Positions 16,291 through 24,952 are shown, counted from the stretch's first letter. The stretch: DNA of 46,744 nucleotides from Bryobacterales bacterium (GCA_003167255.1 PMTR01000027.1:1-46744), one strand, 5' to 3'. A program made the numbers and translations. Notes: generated by a model from the letters alone, not told the origin.

Positions 16291-18657
16291 ATGCTCGGCG
16301 AAACGACGGCTACCACCGTGGTCAGGTTGCCCTCTGCCCAATGCCGGCGGCTATTCGCCGGCCGAAGGAATCCACCCGCCCGCGGGCGGGTGGTCCTCTT
16401 TGTCCTAGCTGTGCTTCTTCTGTTTCTCGCCGCTTGTTCTAGGCAGGGCAATTCTCCGGCACAAGGCCAGGTCAGTTACGGTGCGAATCGGGAACTTCGG
16501 ACAACAGCTTGGGAATCGGAACTTCCGGCTGACGTCGTACTTGCGATAGATCAATCTGGCAGCATGAGTTCGGGTTCGGCTCCGACAGACCCCAGCGGCT
16601 TGCGAGTGGAAGGCAGTAGATCGTTTCTGGAGTTCATTGCGAATCGTAGTAATCCAGACTCGGCAAACCGTTTTGGATTGGTCAACTTCGGCACAGATGC
16701 GCCCGTCGCATCTGCGGTGCCCTTGACGCGAATTTCTTCGGTTGACGATCCAGCGGTTTCGCAACTACGAAATAGACTCAAGGCCTTGAGGATGGGCGAC
16801 ACAAATTTCACCGCCGCTCTAAAGAGGGCAATGGATCTGCTCCGTGCGGGTGGTTCGCTTCAGGAAAACCGCAACAGGGCGATCGTTATCTTCACCGACG
16901 GCGATCCGGATGATCCACGGAAGTTGCGGATGGAGAAATATTTCGACGAGATTCGCGACTATTATCAGACGGAACTCCGTCCGGCGCATGTTGCGCTGTT
17001 CGTGGTCGGGATCGACAGTGTGGGAAAACGCTGGACACCAACTGCTGCGCACTGGCGAAGCATTGCAGGCGACGATCACGTTTTTACGACGCCTGATATG
17101 GACTCGCTTAAAGCGCACTTTAACCGAATTGTTCAGAGGGTGTGGCACCTGCCCGAAGTGGAATCAGTGCGGGTTGCATCTGGGAAGAACAGTGACTTCA
17201 CCGTTGAACCATATCTCGAGGCAGTGGAGTTTCACGTCTTCCCTGGCAAGGACGGCCTGTCGCTCAGAATCAATCGCGCGGATGGAAGCATCGTGCATCC
17301 AGGCACCGATCCTGACGCTCCGCCTGTCAAGAAGTTGAGCACGTTTGATCGGATCGTCGTGAAGGATCCGAAGCCAGGCTTGTGGGGCTATCAAGTCGTC
17401 GGAGGCTCCGGCTCAGTCGAAGTGCTTCGCAACCCCATCCCTCTTCGACTGCAACTTATCAGTCCTTCGCGAATTCACCCTCAGGGGAAGCCTATGCACC
17501 TTGTGGCCGAATTTCGACGCCTTGATGGAAGCCCCGTACCATCAGACCGCGACTATCCCTTGGCACTTTCTGCCGAAGTACGGGACCCTTCTGGACGTGT
17601 CACGCCGGTAAAGTTCGGGCTCGACCGCGGCCAGAAAGGGATTTATCAGGCCGAACCAGATGTTAAGGAAACGGGCGCCCTCGGCGAGTATCGCGCGGTG
17701 CTGAAGGTAAGCGGCGGGGACAAATACCGCAGTAAGCAGGACGTGAGTATCGAAGTCCGCGCATTCCCATATCTTGCGATTCAAGAGCCGCAAACCTGGG
17801 CTGTATACTCTCTCGCGGATCGAATTCCGATCCGGGCGCAATTGATGCAGGCCGGCAAACCAATAGTATCGGCGACTGTGTTCTCGAACCATGCCGATCA
17901 ACTCGTGATCGCCCAAACTACGCGGACTCCAGACGGACAACGCGGACCGGCTGTGTGGCTCCAAGCGTCGTCCGACGATCCGTCGCGATTCGAAGGCTCG
18001 GCGCCAGTGCCAAAAGCCGTCGAAGGTCGATATGAGGTTGTACTCAAGGTGGCGCCGGAGGAAGAACAGAAGGCTGCTATTGCGGACCAAACCGTCCTTT
18101 CCGTCACGATGCGGCAACCAGTGTGGCGCAAGTACCTCCCATGGGCTATCACAGCCGTCATCGTCTTCCTGGCGCTAGGCGCTTGGGATCGACGGCGGCG
18201 CGTCAAGGCGTTGCGGTTTTCGTTCTATTACTGGACGGAAGAGATGTCCGCACCGGACGTAGTGGTGTTCCGCAGCAAGGCCGAGATGACAGAACTCGGG
18301 CGAGCCCCCGTACGGGTCATCCGCATTGGCAAGACGCGCCACGTGCATATCGAGGGTTTGAGTGGGACGACATTCCTCGCTCCCGATGGCCGCGACCGGG
18401 CACCCTTCGATGCATTTGAGAATGGAACGGTAGTCGTTAGGCCCAACGCGGGCCGCCCATTTGCCATGAACTATGGCTTGGGTCAGTCAATTTCGAAGCC
18501 GGCTGTTTTTGACAGTGATGATGGTTTGAATAACGCCAATCCAGCGAACGAGACCGGGTGGGAAGCAGAGCCGGGTGCGGGTTCACCAGTAACGCCGCCA
18601 TCGAAACAGGGTAAGGGTCCTGCGGGCGGCGGCGATGATTTCAAGTGGGATGTCTAA
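16291..18657 (+). CDS. Membrane-anchored von Willebrand factor A domain protein
   Basis: 788 residues from the ATG at 16291, which has AAGGAG 12 bases upstream. A second possible start is GTG 16390, which would begin directly with the hydrophobic segment VLFVLAVLLLFLAAC; Cys49 in LAAC looks like a lipobox, so export as a lipoprotein is likely with either start. The vWA domain (about 80-290) has a full MIDAS set: DQSGS (Asp87, Ser89, Ser91), GDTNF (Thr171) and FTDGD (Asp203). Residues ~300-600 are beta-rich, Ig-like. A second transmembrane helix lies at ~615-634, followed by RRRR and a ~150-residue cytoplasmic part ending in a Gly/Pro-rich tail. So the sensor part is outside and a domain faces the tubulin-like partner encoded next, whose chosen start is 16 bases beyond this stop. 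Confidence 0.8.
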   Translation: MLGETTATTVVRLPSAQCRRLFAGRRNPPARGRVVLFVLAVLLLFLAACSRQGNSPAQGQVSYGANRELRTTAWESELPADVVLAIDQSGSMSSGSAPTDPSGLRVEGSRSFLEFIANRSNPDSANRFGLVNFGTDAPVASAVPLTRISSVDDPAVSQLRNRLKALRMGDTNFTAALKRAMDLLRAGGSLQENRNRAIVIFTDGDPDDPRKLRMEKYFDEIRDYYQTELRPAHVALFVVGIDSVGKRWTPTAAHWRSIAGDDHVFTTPDMDSLKAHFNRIVQRVWHLPEVESVRVASGKNSDFTVEPYLEAVEFHVFPGKDGLSLRINRADGSIVHPGTDPDAPPVKKLSTFDRIVVKDPKPGLWGYQVVGGSGSVEVLRNPIPLRLQLISPSRIHPQGKPMHLVAEFRRLDGSPVPSDRDYPLALSAEVRDPSGRVTPVKFGLDRGQKGIYQAEPDVKETGALGEYRAVLKVSGGDKYRSKQDVSIEVRAFPYLAIQEPQTWAVYSLADRIPIRAQLMQAGKPIVSATVFSNHADQLVIAQTTRTPDGQRGPAVWLQASSDDPSRFEGSAPVPKAVEGRYEVVLKVAPEEEQKAAIADQTVLSVTMRQPVWRKYLPWAITAVIVFLALGAWDRRRRVKALRFSFYYWTEEMSAPDVVVFRSKAEMTELGRAPVRVIRIGKTRHVHIEGLSGTTFLAPDGRDRAPFDAFENGTVVVRPNAGRPFAMNYGLGQSISKPAVFDSDDGLNNANPANETGWEAEPGAGSPVTPPSKQGKGPAGGGDDFKWDV
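16343..16393 (+). promoter_or_regulatory. Two adjacent GC-rich hairpins over the start region of the vWA gene
   Basis: The first hairpin is GCCGGCG / CGCCGGC (16343-16349 and 16356-16362, loop GCTATT). The second, 16372-16393, is a perfect 22-bp palindrome with arms CCACCCGCCCG and CGGGCGGGTGG, followed by TCCTCTTT. The alternative GTG start of the vWA gene (16390-16392) lies inside the second arm. A terminator- or attenuator-like role, or sequestration of that start, is possible. Confidence 0.4.
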
Positions 18658-18673
18658 CGGGGGATACTTTCAT

Positions 18674-21600
18674 ATGCCAGCCGACAACAATCAAGATGGA
18701 AACCAGGCCACTGGCCTTCAAAGGGCACTGGTCATCGGTTTGGGCGGCAGTGGTGCCGAAGTTATCATGCGAGTGCGCCGCCACCTCGCCGATCATTTCG
18801 GATCGCTGAAGAACATCCCCGTAATTCGGTTCTTGTATATTGACACGAATCCAGAATGGTTTCAGAGAAACGCGTCCGAAATCGAGAAGGATATCCAACT
18901 CGACACGAGCGAAATGGTCGATGCGCAGATCCCCGATGCCACGAACTTGTACCGTGGTATTCAGAACCGCGAGTATGACAATTACGAGTGGTTCTCGATT
19001 GACCGTCTTCAGAGCCATACCAATGTGCTCAACGGAGCAGGCACAATTCGCCAACTCGGGCGATTATGTTTCTGGAAGCACTACACGTCCATCCGGGACA
19101 AGGCGTCGGCGTTACTATCGGAGCTGAACAAGGGTGCCCATAATCAGTTCATGCAGGAACAACACGGCATCAGCATGCTCCCGGGCATTAACATCCATAT
19201 AGCGGCAGGGTTGGCCGGTGGCACGGGATCGGGCATGTTTCTCGACGCCGCCTACCTGGCTCGCCACCTCGCCGGACTACTCACAATTCAGGGCGGATGC
19301 CAGACCGTCGGTTATCTGTTCATGCCGGATTCCTTCGTTGGTCTTCCGGCAACGAATCCACTTCCAAACGGCTATGCGGCGTTGCGCGAGTTGAACTACT
19401 ACTCTTACTCATATGCGCCCACAAATACCCTGGCGTCTCTATTTGGACAGCCGCGGTGGTCGGCGATGTACACCGATAAGCCTTCGGATCATGTTGAGTC
19501 CACTGCGCCGCCGTTCGACTGTTGTTATCTCTTGTCGCGATCGAACAAAAACGTCCAACTCGAAAAAGAAGATGTCTTCGCGATGGTCGCGCGCTCGCTG
19601 TTCCAGGAGTTCACTTACGATTTCTCGCGCCTGAAGCGATCGATGCGGTCCAACATCGTTCAAAACATACATGCAAACGACGGCGAGGACTCTCCGGCAC
19701 GTTTCATGAGCTTCGGGCAGTCAGCAATTCTTTTTCCGCGAAACGAGGTGGAACGCCTCCTTCAATCCCGGCTCGCGCTTCTTGCAGCCAGGCTGTGGGC
19801 TGAGAGTGTTGGCGAACTCGCGAACAGCATCGGCGGCAAGCCAGACGCTACTGCGGATGAGAAGCAGCAGGCCGAAAATGCTGTGTCGTCGTTAAATTCC
19901 AAGGCTGAGGACGGCAACTTTATCATCGCTGTTCGCGCCTACCTCAACCGGCAATTCGTGTCTGCGCACGGGCTCAAGTCGACCGATGTGCTTGCTGCCG
20001 TGCTGAAAGAGAACAACGAGAGGCTAACGGATGTCCCATACGAACTTGCTGAATCAGTAAAGCAGCGCTGGACTAAGGAAGAATGGGACTACGAGAGGTA
20101 CGTCGGCGAAGTTACCGCCACCTGGGAGCGTTGGAAATCGGATTTCCTTGACGAAGGCCCGGATCCAATGAAGTGGGGCCCACAGATCCGAAAACTCGAC
20201 ACAAACCGGGCCCGCGTTTTGGCCCGTTACCGCGACGTGCTCTACTCTCAAATGATGATGTTGTTCGACGATGCCCAGAAGTATGGCCCCGCCTTCGCGC
20301 TCTGCGCTACCCGCCAACTTCGCGGTGCGCTGTCACAGATCAAGACCAAGCTTCTGAGCGAAGCGAATGATGCCGTGCAAATTGCCACCCAACTTGGCGA
20401 TGTGTATATTTCTAATAAGGCCGCCGGTTCCAGCGGGGGAAGCCTTACCGATAGCATCATCAACCCGCGAATCACGGAGGAGTTGGGCAAACTACAGAAA
20501 ACAACCAAGGCCTTCCTGCTGCACAAACGCGATCGCGTTAACGAAGCCGCCTATTCTTATCTGCGGTTTTGTTGCCATTGGTGTCGCGCCCGAGTCGAGG
20601 AGCGCGCCCGCCGGCTGGGCGCCGAGATCATGGACGCGCTGGATAGCACCCTCCAAGATATCGACCGCCGGATCTGTGAGCAGGCGCGAAAACTCGCCAA
20701 ACTACAGCTCAAGTTGATGCGATTAAACCGCGAGCTGAACGAAAAAGCGGCGAAGACGCAGACGATCGGCAAACTCCTGTACAACAAGGATCTCCTCGAT
20801 ACGCTCGAAGCCAAGCTAAAACTCAAGCAAGGCGACCGGTACGACCCCGCCCATATCGCGGACACCGCTCTGCGTGCACTTGGGAAAACGCTACGCGATA
20901 TCAGTGAGGAAGAGATCCCGAAGCTTATGGATAAGCTTATGGAGGAGGCGAAGGCAGCCATAGGGAGCCTGGATGAGTCTGGCGCGTCGGGCACTGATTT
21001 TGCGGCGTACGACCTGTTGGCTGCGCTCTATCCCTCTGATCGCGAGATAACGGACGTTCTGATCCGAGCTATTTCCGACGGTGCGCCGTTCGTGCAGTTT
21101 TCGCCGAACGCGACGGGCACGACGTGGGACGAAGGGAACGATCTGAAGACGACCTCGGGCGTCGCCCTCCACGGCGTGAGGGCCAAGCCGGACGACGACC
21201 CCGATCCCGAACGGGCGCGCGTTCACCAGTCCATTCTCCGCGCATGGCCGAACGCCCAGCCCGGTTTCTACGATACTGCCGATAGTAGTCAAATCTCGTT
21301 CTTTCAAGAGTGCGGCGGTTATCCCTTGCGCGCCATAGCAGGCATGGAGAAGATGCGTGAGTCGTACATGCAACAACTTTCCGATGACAACGCCGCGCCG
21401 CTGCACATCTTTAAGAACGAATGGGCGGTGCTGCTGCCGGACCTTTTCCCACCCAAGCAGAGACTAGACCGTGCGCTGATCGCGAAGACAGCAGGCATAT
21501 GTCTCGGCATTATTTCGACTAAGATGGTCGATCATGGCGGACACGCAGTCCAGATGTTCGTATTCGAGGAGATCAATACGACCACCGGGAAGCCGAAGAT

Positions 21601-21898
21601 CACCCGCCTTCATGAGGAGGATCGTGGCATCTTCACGAAGTTTTTGAACGAGCCCGAACTCATTGATCGAGTCGCGAAGGCTATTGCCGCGAAAATTAAG
21701 GGGGCCGATGCTGCGACGCGCCGAATCTACGCCAAGCAGCTCGTCGCACATCTTGACGACCTTGAGGCGTCGATCGCGAAGTCGCTTGACACTTCGATCG
21801 ATCCACAAACCTCTCCAGCCTACGTCGATGAGGAGCGTCGGATTACTCGGTTTATGGAAGAACACGGGTTATCAATCGCCGATCCCGTTTCAATCTGA
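18674..21898 (+). CDS. Large tubulin/FtsZ-like GTPase-fold protein (Tubulin_2 type)
   Basis: 1074 residues from ATG 18674, chosen because GGGGGA (18659-18664) is well spaced; in-frame ATGs at 18635 and 18650 overlap the vWA gene. The N-terminus has LVIGLGGSGAEVI (residues 19-31), the phosphate-binding first loop of tubulin-like proteins, and residues 177-188 read AAGLAGGTGSGM, the tubulin/FtsZ GGTGSG signature. The nucleotide-binding fold fills about the first 350-400 residues. A long helical, coiled-coil-prone part follows (about 640-790, LQLKLMRLNRELNEKAAK) and then a C-terminal region without a recognised domain. It is about three times FtsZ length, as in the poorly studied Tubulin_2 family. 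Polymerisation and function are unknown; pairing with a vWA protein suggests a membrane-linked complex. Confidence 0.8.
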   Translation: MPADNNQDGNQATGLQRALVIGLGGSGAEVIMRVRRHLADHFGSLKNIPVIRFLYIDTNPEWFQRNASEIEKDIQLDTSEMVDAQIPDATNLYRGIQNREYDNYEWFSIDRLQSHTNVLNGAGTIRQLGRLCFWKHYTSIRDKASALLSELNKGAHNQFMQEQHGISMLPGINIHIAAGLAGGTGSGMFLDAAYLARHLAGLLTIQGGCQTVGYLFMPDSFVGLPATNPLPNGYAALRELNYYSYSYAPTNTLASLFGQPRWSAMYTDKPSDHVESTAPPFDCCYLLSRSNKNVQLEKEDVFAMVARSLFQEFTYDFSRLKRSMRSNIVQNIHANDGEDSPARFMSFGQSAILFPRNEVERLLQSRLALLAARLWAESVGELANSIGGKPDATADEKQQAENAVSSLNSKAEDGNFIIAVRAYLNRQFVSAHGLKSTDVLAAVLKENNERLTDVPYELAESVKQRWTKEEWDYERYVGEVTATWERWKSDFLDEGPDPMKWGPQIRKLDTNRARVLARYRDVLYSQMMMLFDDAQKYGPAFALCATRQLRGALSQIKTKLLSEANDAVQIATQLGDVYISNKAAGSSGGSLTDSIINPRITEELGKLQKTTKAFLLHKRDRVNEAAYSYLRFCCHWCRARVEERARRLGAEIMDALDSTLQDIDRRICEQARKLAKLQLKLMRLNRELNEKAAKTQTIGKLLYNKDLLDTLEAKLKLKQGDRYDPAHIADTALRALGKTLRDISEEEIPKLMDKLMEEAKAAIGSLDESGASGTDFAAYDLLAALYPSDREITDVLIRAISDGAPFVQFSPNATGTTWDEGNDLKTTSGVALHGVRAKPDDDPDPERARVHQSILRAWPNAQPGFYDTADSSQISFFQECGGYPLRAIAGMEKMRESYMQQLSDDNAAPLHIFKNEWAVLLPDLFPPKQRLDRALIAKTAGICLGIISTKMVDHGGHAVQMFVFEEINTTTGKPKITRLHEEDRGIFTKFLNEPELIDRVAKAIAAKIKGADAATRRIYAKQLVAHLDDLEASIAKSLDTSIDPQTSPAYVDEERRITRFMEEHGLSIADPVSI

Positions 21899-21939
21899 AG
21901 GTTCTTGGGCGGATTTGGTAAGGGGCCCACGTCAATTGC

Positions 21940-23316
21940 ATGAGAGCGTCACGATTCAATATCGTCGTCCAAGCCCCGAGCAGAGGTGACGTGATTGTCT
22001 TCAACTCCTTGCGGGGGGCGCTCACGTGTTGGACGACGGAAGAGTACCGTGGGGCAGTCGCGAAGTTTCTTGCGGGTTCTTGCCCGTCTGCTTCCGACGA
22101 CATAGAACAGCAGCTCTTGGATAGCCTGCACGAAAGCGGATACGTAATTGCCGACGATTTAGATGAACTGGAGGTCGTGAGGCAGCGAAAGCATCTCGGT
22201 ATGACGGACGAGAACAGATTGGATGTCATTGTGATGCCCAATATGTTCTGCAATTTTCGATGTCCCTATTGTTATGAAGAGCATCGGCCGGGAGCGCTGA
22301 TGACAGATGAAATAGAAAGCCGAGTAATCCAGTTTCTAGACCGGGCAGTGCCAGGGTTTAAGGTACTCTTGTTGAGCTGGTTTGGCGGAGAACCGCTGCT
22401 AAACTACCCCCGCATTCTTACCATCACCGAAGCAGCCAAGCGTGCCTGCGAACGGAATGGTGTCGCATTGATCACACACCTCACGACAAACGGCTACTTA
22501 CTGACGCAAGACGTGGCGCAAGACCTTGTCAACTGCGGGATACATAATTACCAAATCACTGTCGATGGGCCCCCTGCGATACATGACCGTACGCGAGTGC
22601 TAAGATCTGGTGCGGGAACGTTTGCAACGATCTTCCAGAACATCCACGACTTGGTCAGAGCAGACTCCCGCGTGCGGGTGTCCCTTCGAGTCAATTTCAA
22701 TCACACCAACCTCGACTCAATTCCGGAACTCCTCGCCCTGATTGCGCCGGATGTCAGGCCGGCCTTGCGTGTCGTTTTCGAGCCGATTTTTGGGCAGACT
22801 TGCTGGAGCGCTACTGCGAATTTGACCACAAATGCGATTTCGTCTCGCACCGCGGCGTTCTATGAGATTGCACGGACTTTGGGGTATGACATCGTCCTTG
22901 GGGGTTTGCCGGTGGGGCAGTTGATTTACTGCTATGCGGAGCGCAAGAACCAGTACATCATTAATTACAACGCGGATATCTTCAAGTGCAGCGTGGGAAG
23001 CTTTGCGACAGAAGATCGATTCGGATTTCTGACCGATGATGGTAGCGTTGTTCAGGACGAAATACGTTTGAACCAGTGGTTTGGTATGGAGAGCATTGCG
23101 GAACAGTGCCAAGCGTGCGCCGTTCTTCCCCTGTGCATGGGGGGCTGTAGGAAGGCGAGGAGTGAATCGGGCGCGACTGGAACATTTTGTAAACTCGTCC
23201 CTACGAATGCATCTTACACGTTGAAGAGTATTGCGTTCGGCACGTTTGAGAGCGAACTGGCCAGTTTGTGCGGGCCGCCTGAGATAGGAGAAAAGGACCA
23301 CACCTTATGCGAGTGA
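21940..23316 (+). CDS. Radical SAM / SPASM peptide-modifying enzyme
   Basis: 458 residues. The first ~88 residues (NIVVQAPSRGDVIVFNSLRGAL...LLDSLHESGYVIADD) look like the small N-terminal recognition region of radical SAM peptide maturases. The radical SAM core has CNFRCPYC (Cys104, 108, 111) for the SAM-binding cluster and WFGGEPLL (149-152). A C-terminal SPASM domain shows seven cysteines (331, 350, 390, 393, 399, 403, 417) for auxiliary Fe-S clusters, with CQACAVLPLCMGGC. Enzymes of this build install thioether or other crosslinks in ribosomal peptides or activate sulfatases. A 45-residue Cys-rich peptide starts 10 bases before this gene's stop and is the obvious substrate. It follows the tubulin-like gene by 41 bases on the same strand. 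Confidence 0.85.
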   Translation: MRASRFNIVVQAPSRGDVIVFNSLRGALTCWTTEEYRGAVAKFLAGSCPSASDDIEQQLLDSLHESGYVIADDLDELEVVRQRKHLGMTDENRLDVIVMPNMFCNFRCPYCYEEHRPGALMTDEIESRVIQFLDRAVPGFKVLLLSWFGGEPLLNYPRILTITEAAKRACERNGVALITHLTTNGYLLTQDVAQDLVNCGIHNYQITVDGPPAIHDRTRVLRSGAGTFATIFQNIHDLVRADSRVRVSLRVNFNHTNLDSIPELLALIAPDVRPALRVVFEPIFGQTCWSATANLTTNAISSRTAAFYEIARTLGYDIVLGGLPVGQLIYCYAERKNQYIINYNADIFKCSVGSFATEDRFGFLTDDGSVVQDEIRLNQWFGMESIAEQCQACAVLPLCMGGCRKARSESGATGTFCKLVPTNASYTLKSIAFGTFESELASLCGPPEIGEKDHTLCE

Positions 23317-23444
23317 TCTTGAAGCCGAAGAAAGAATCAGAGATACGTGCGACTGTTGATCGCAAGACGAGCAGCGAAGAAATCGTTAAGGAGATGACCA
23401 CTAAGGCGCAGTGTTGCGTCGATCATCTTTGTGGCTGTAAATGA
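23307..23444 (+). CDS. Candidate RiPP precursor peptide, Cys-rich C-terminus
   Basis: This 45-residue ORF starts MRVILKPKKESEIRATVD and ends AQCCVDHLCGCK. The first ~33 residues are charged and leader-like (with SSEEIVKEM); the last ten hold four cysteines in the pattern CC-x4-C-x-C, a plausible modified core. AAAAGGA at 23291-23297 gives a ribosome site 9 bases from the ATG. The ORF overlaps the end of the radical SAM/SPASM gene by 10 bases, so translation is probably coupled. Length, Cys-rich end and position fit substrates of thioether-forming maturases (sactipeptide/ranthipeptide type), but the linkage, cleavage site and activity cannot be read from sequence. No transporter or peptidase gene is adjacent. 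Confidence 0.7.
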   Translation: MRVILKPKKESEIRATVDRKTSSEEIVKEMTTKAQCCVDHLCGCK

Positions 23445-23690
23445 TAGCCTGAGTGCCCTAGATCCAGATCTGCTTCGCGCGGAACCGAGGTCGCGAGTCG
23501 GGTCAAAGGGGTGGTGTTGTCCATCCCGCCTTCTGCTCAGACATTTGGTTCTGCGCCGGCACGCCGACCATGAAGGGGCCCCGCTCCTGCAGAAGCGGTG
23601 TGCCACGTCCCCGATTGTTCTTGTCATTTCGCTGCCGCTTTCATGGGCGGCACGCCCTCGCACCCGTCAACCGACCCGTGATCCGTCCCC

Positions 23691-23716
23691 GCATGTTGTC
23701 GCATGTTCGCATGTTC
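23691..23716 (+). repeat. Three clustered GCATGTT words
   Basis: GCATGTT occurs at 23691, 23701 and 23709 (spacing 10 and 8 bases), about 25-50 bases before the possible -10 box. It may be a regulator-binding array for the desaturase, but the word is short and chance is not excluded. Confidence 0.3.
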
Positions 23717-23736
23717 AGTGCCCAACTGCTTCCGTC

Positions 23737-23745
23737 TGGTATACT
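23737..23745 (+). promoter_or_regulatory. Possible extended -10 promoter for the desaturase
   Basis: TGGTATACT fits an extended -10 box (TGnTATAAT-like). No good -35 is visible. It lies about 107 bases before the GTG start of the desaturase. Confidence 0.3.
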
Positions 23746-23851
23746 TGAGTGGTTTCGGAGTGGGAGATCCGCGCTGAGACGCCACTTCCAGGGCTCCTGG
23801 GCGCCATATCAGCCGAGCCAACCTAGAGCACCGCGAACAGGCGGAGAAGCA

Positions 23852-24697
23852 GTGAGCAGCGACCAAACCAAGTTTCCGAACCGCCAACGGCTACGCTGGC
23901 GGGCCACTATCGCTCTCGGACTTTTTCACGCCGGAGCAGTTGCTGCCATATTCGCCTTTAGCTGGCGGAATTTCGCCATCGCCGTGTTCCTTCATTGGGT
24001 TGCGACTGGAGTGGGGATCAGCATGGGCTACCATCGGCTGCATACGCACCGTTCCTACAGGGTGCCGCGGGCGCTTGAGTATTTCTTTGCGGTTTGCGGC
24101 ACATTTGCACTTGAAGGGGGGCCGATTTTTTGGGCAGCCACCCACCGCCTCCATCATCAGCGATCCGATCAGCCCGGCGATCCGCACTCGCCCCGCGATG
24201 GTGCTTGGTGGTCCCACATGGGCTGGATCATTCTCGGTGACCACAGCGACAACAGAATGATCTCCAAGTACGCTCCCGACTTAGCGAAGATCCGTTTCTA
24301 CGTGTGGCTGAACCAATTTCACTGGCTTCCGATTACCGTTCTCGCTGTGCTGCTGCTTTTGTTAGGCGGAGTTTCGCTGGTGCTGTGGGCCATCGCATTT
24401 CGCGTCGTGCTGGGCCACCATGCCACGTGGCTGGTTAATTCCGCCACTCACATGTGGGGCACGCGCCGGTTCGCTACCCGCGATGACTCCCGCAACACCT
24501 GGTGGGTTGCGCTCATCACTTTTGGCGAGGGCTGGCACAACAACCACCATGCACACCCGACTTCGGCGCGTCACGGATTGGCGTGGTATGAGTTTGACCA
24601 GTCCTGGATTCAGATCAGAATACTGAAGTTACTGGGCCTGGCGAAATCGATCCATACCGTGACCGTCGACAGCGCGCTCGCCGAACAGGAGGTATAG
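23852..24697 (+). CDS. Membrane acyl-CoA (delta-9 type) fatty-acid desaturase
   Basis: 281 residues from GTG 23852, with GGAG at 23842-23845; this start matches the short hydrophilic N-terminus of the family. The three histidine boxes that hold the di-iron centre are present: HRLHTH (61-66), HRLHH (98-102) and HNNHH (229-233). Hydrophobic pairs lie at ~18-55, ~74-95 and ~160-200, giving the usual four-TM membrane topology. The enzyme inserts a cis double bond in acyl-CoA or phospholipid-bound acyl chains using O2 and an electron donor. A donor (ferredoxin or rubredoxin) is not encoded nearby. It lies between the peptide-maturase operon and a B12-type radical SAM gene. Confidence 0.9.
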   Translation: MSSDQTKFPNRQRLRWRATIALGLFHAGAVAAIFAFSWRNFAIAVFLHWVATGVGISMGYHRLHTHRSYRVPRALEYFFAVCGTFALEGGPIFWAATHRLHHQRSDQPGDPHSPRDGAWWSHMGWIILGDHSDNRMISKYAPDLAKIRFYVWLNQFHWLPITVLAVLLLLLGGVSLVLWAIAFRVVLGHHATWLVNSATHMWGTRRFATRDDSRNTWWVALITFGEGWHNNHHAHPTSARHGLAWYEFDQSWIQIRILKLLGLAKSIHTVTVDSALAEQEV

Positions 24698-24952
24698 TAC
24701 TCATTGGAGTGTCTTAGTGGTCTCCATCTCCCGATGGTCGATGGCGCGGTTTTCGCGGCTTCAGGTGCCGTGTTACCTGTGGCGCCTCCGTGCGTTCTGC
24801 CCTCCATCCACACCGAAAGGTACTCGGACCAGCCGTTGTCGCCTCCTTCACGGTCCGCTCTGCATTCATCTTACGTTCTGTCGAACACCATGCGGCGGCG
24901 AGCTCCAGCCAACTTCGCGAGTTACGCAGAGTCCCGATAGGAGGGCCTTACG

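Larger units (their letters stand above)
23445..23851. other. 407-bp intergenic stretch between the peptide and the desaturase
   Basis: No convincing gene. An open frame runs into the desaturase from 23570, but its residues before the GTG at 23852 are Arg/Pro-rich and unlike any desaturase N-terminus. The stretch holds a GGGGCCCC core, three copies of GCATGTT and a possible promoter near its end, so it probably separates two transcription units. Confidence 0.5.

Noticed and set aside
23575-23605. Near-palindrome CCGCTCCTGCAGAAGCGG as a terminator of the peptide operon
   Set aside because: It is imperfect, over 120 bases after the peptide stop and lacks a T-run.
23570-23851. N-terminal extension of the desaturase frame to an upstream ATG
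   Set aside because: The 94 extra residues are Arg/Pro-rich, unlike desaturases, while GTG 23852 has a ribosome site and gives the usual length.
24704-24940. 78-residue + strand open frame between desaturase and radical SAM genes, considered as a second precursor peptide
   Set aside because: No ribosome site, no leader/core layout and no Cys pattern; composition looks like non-coding sequence.
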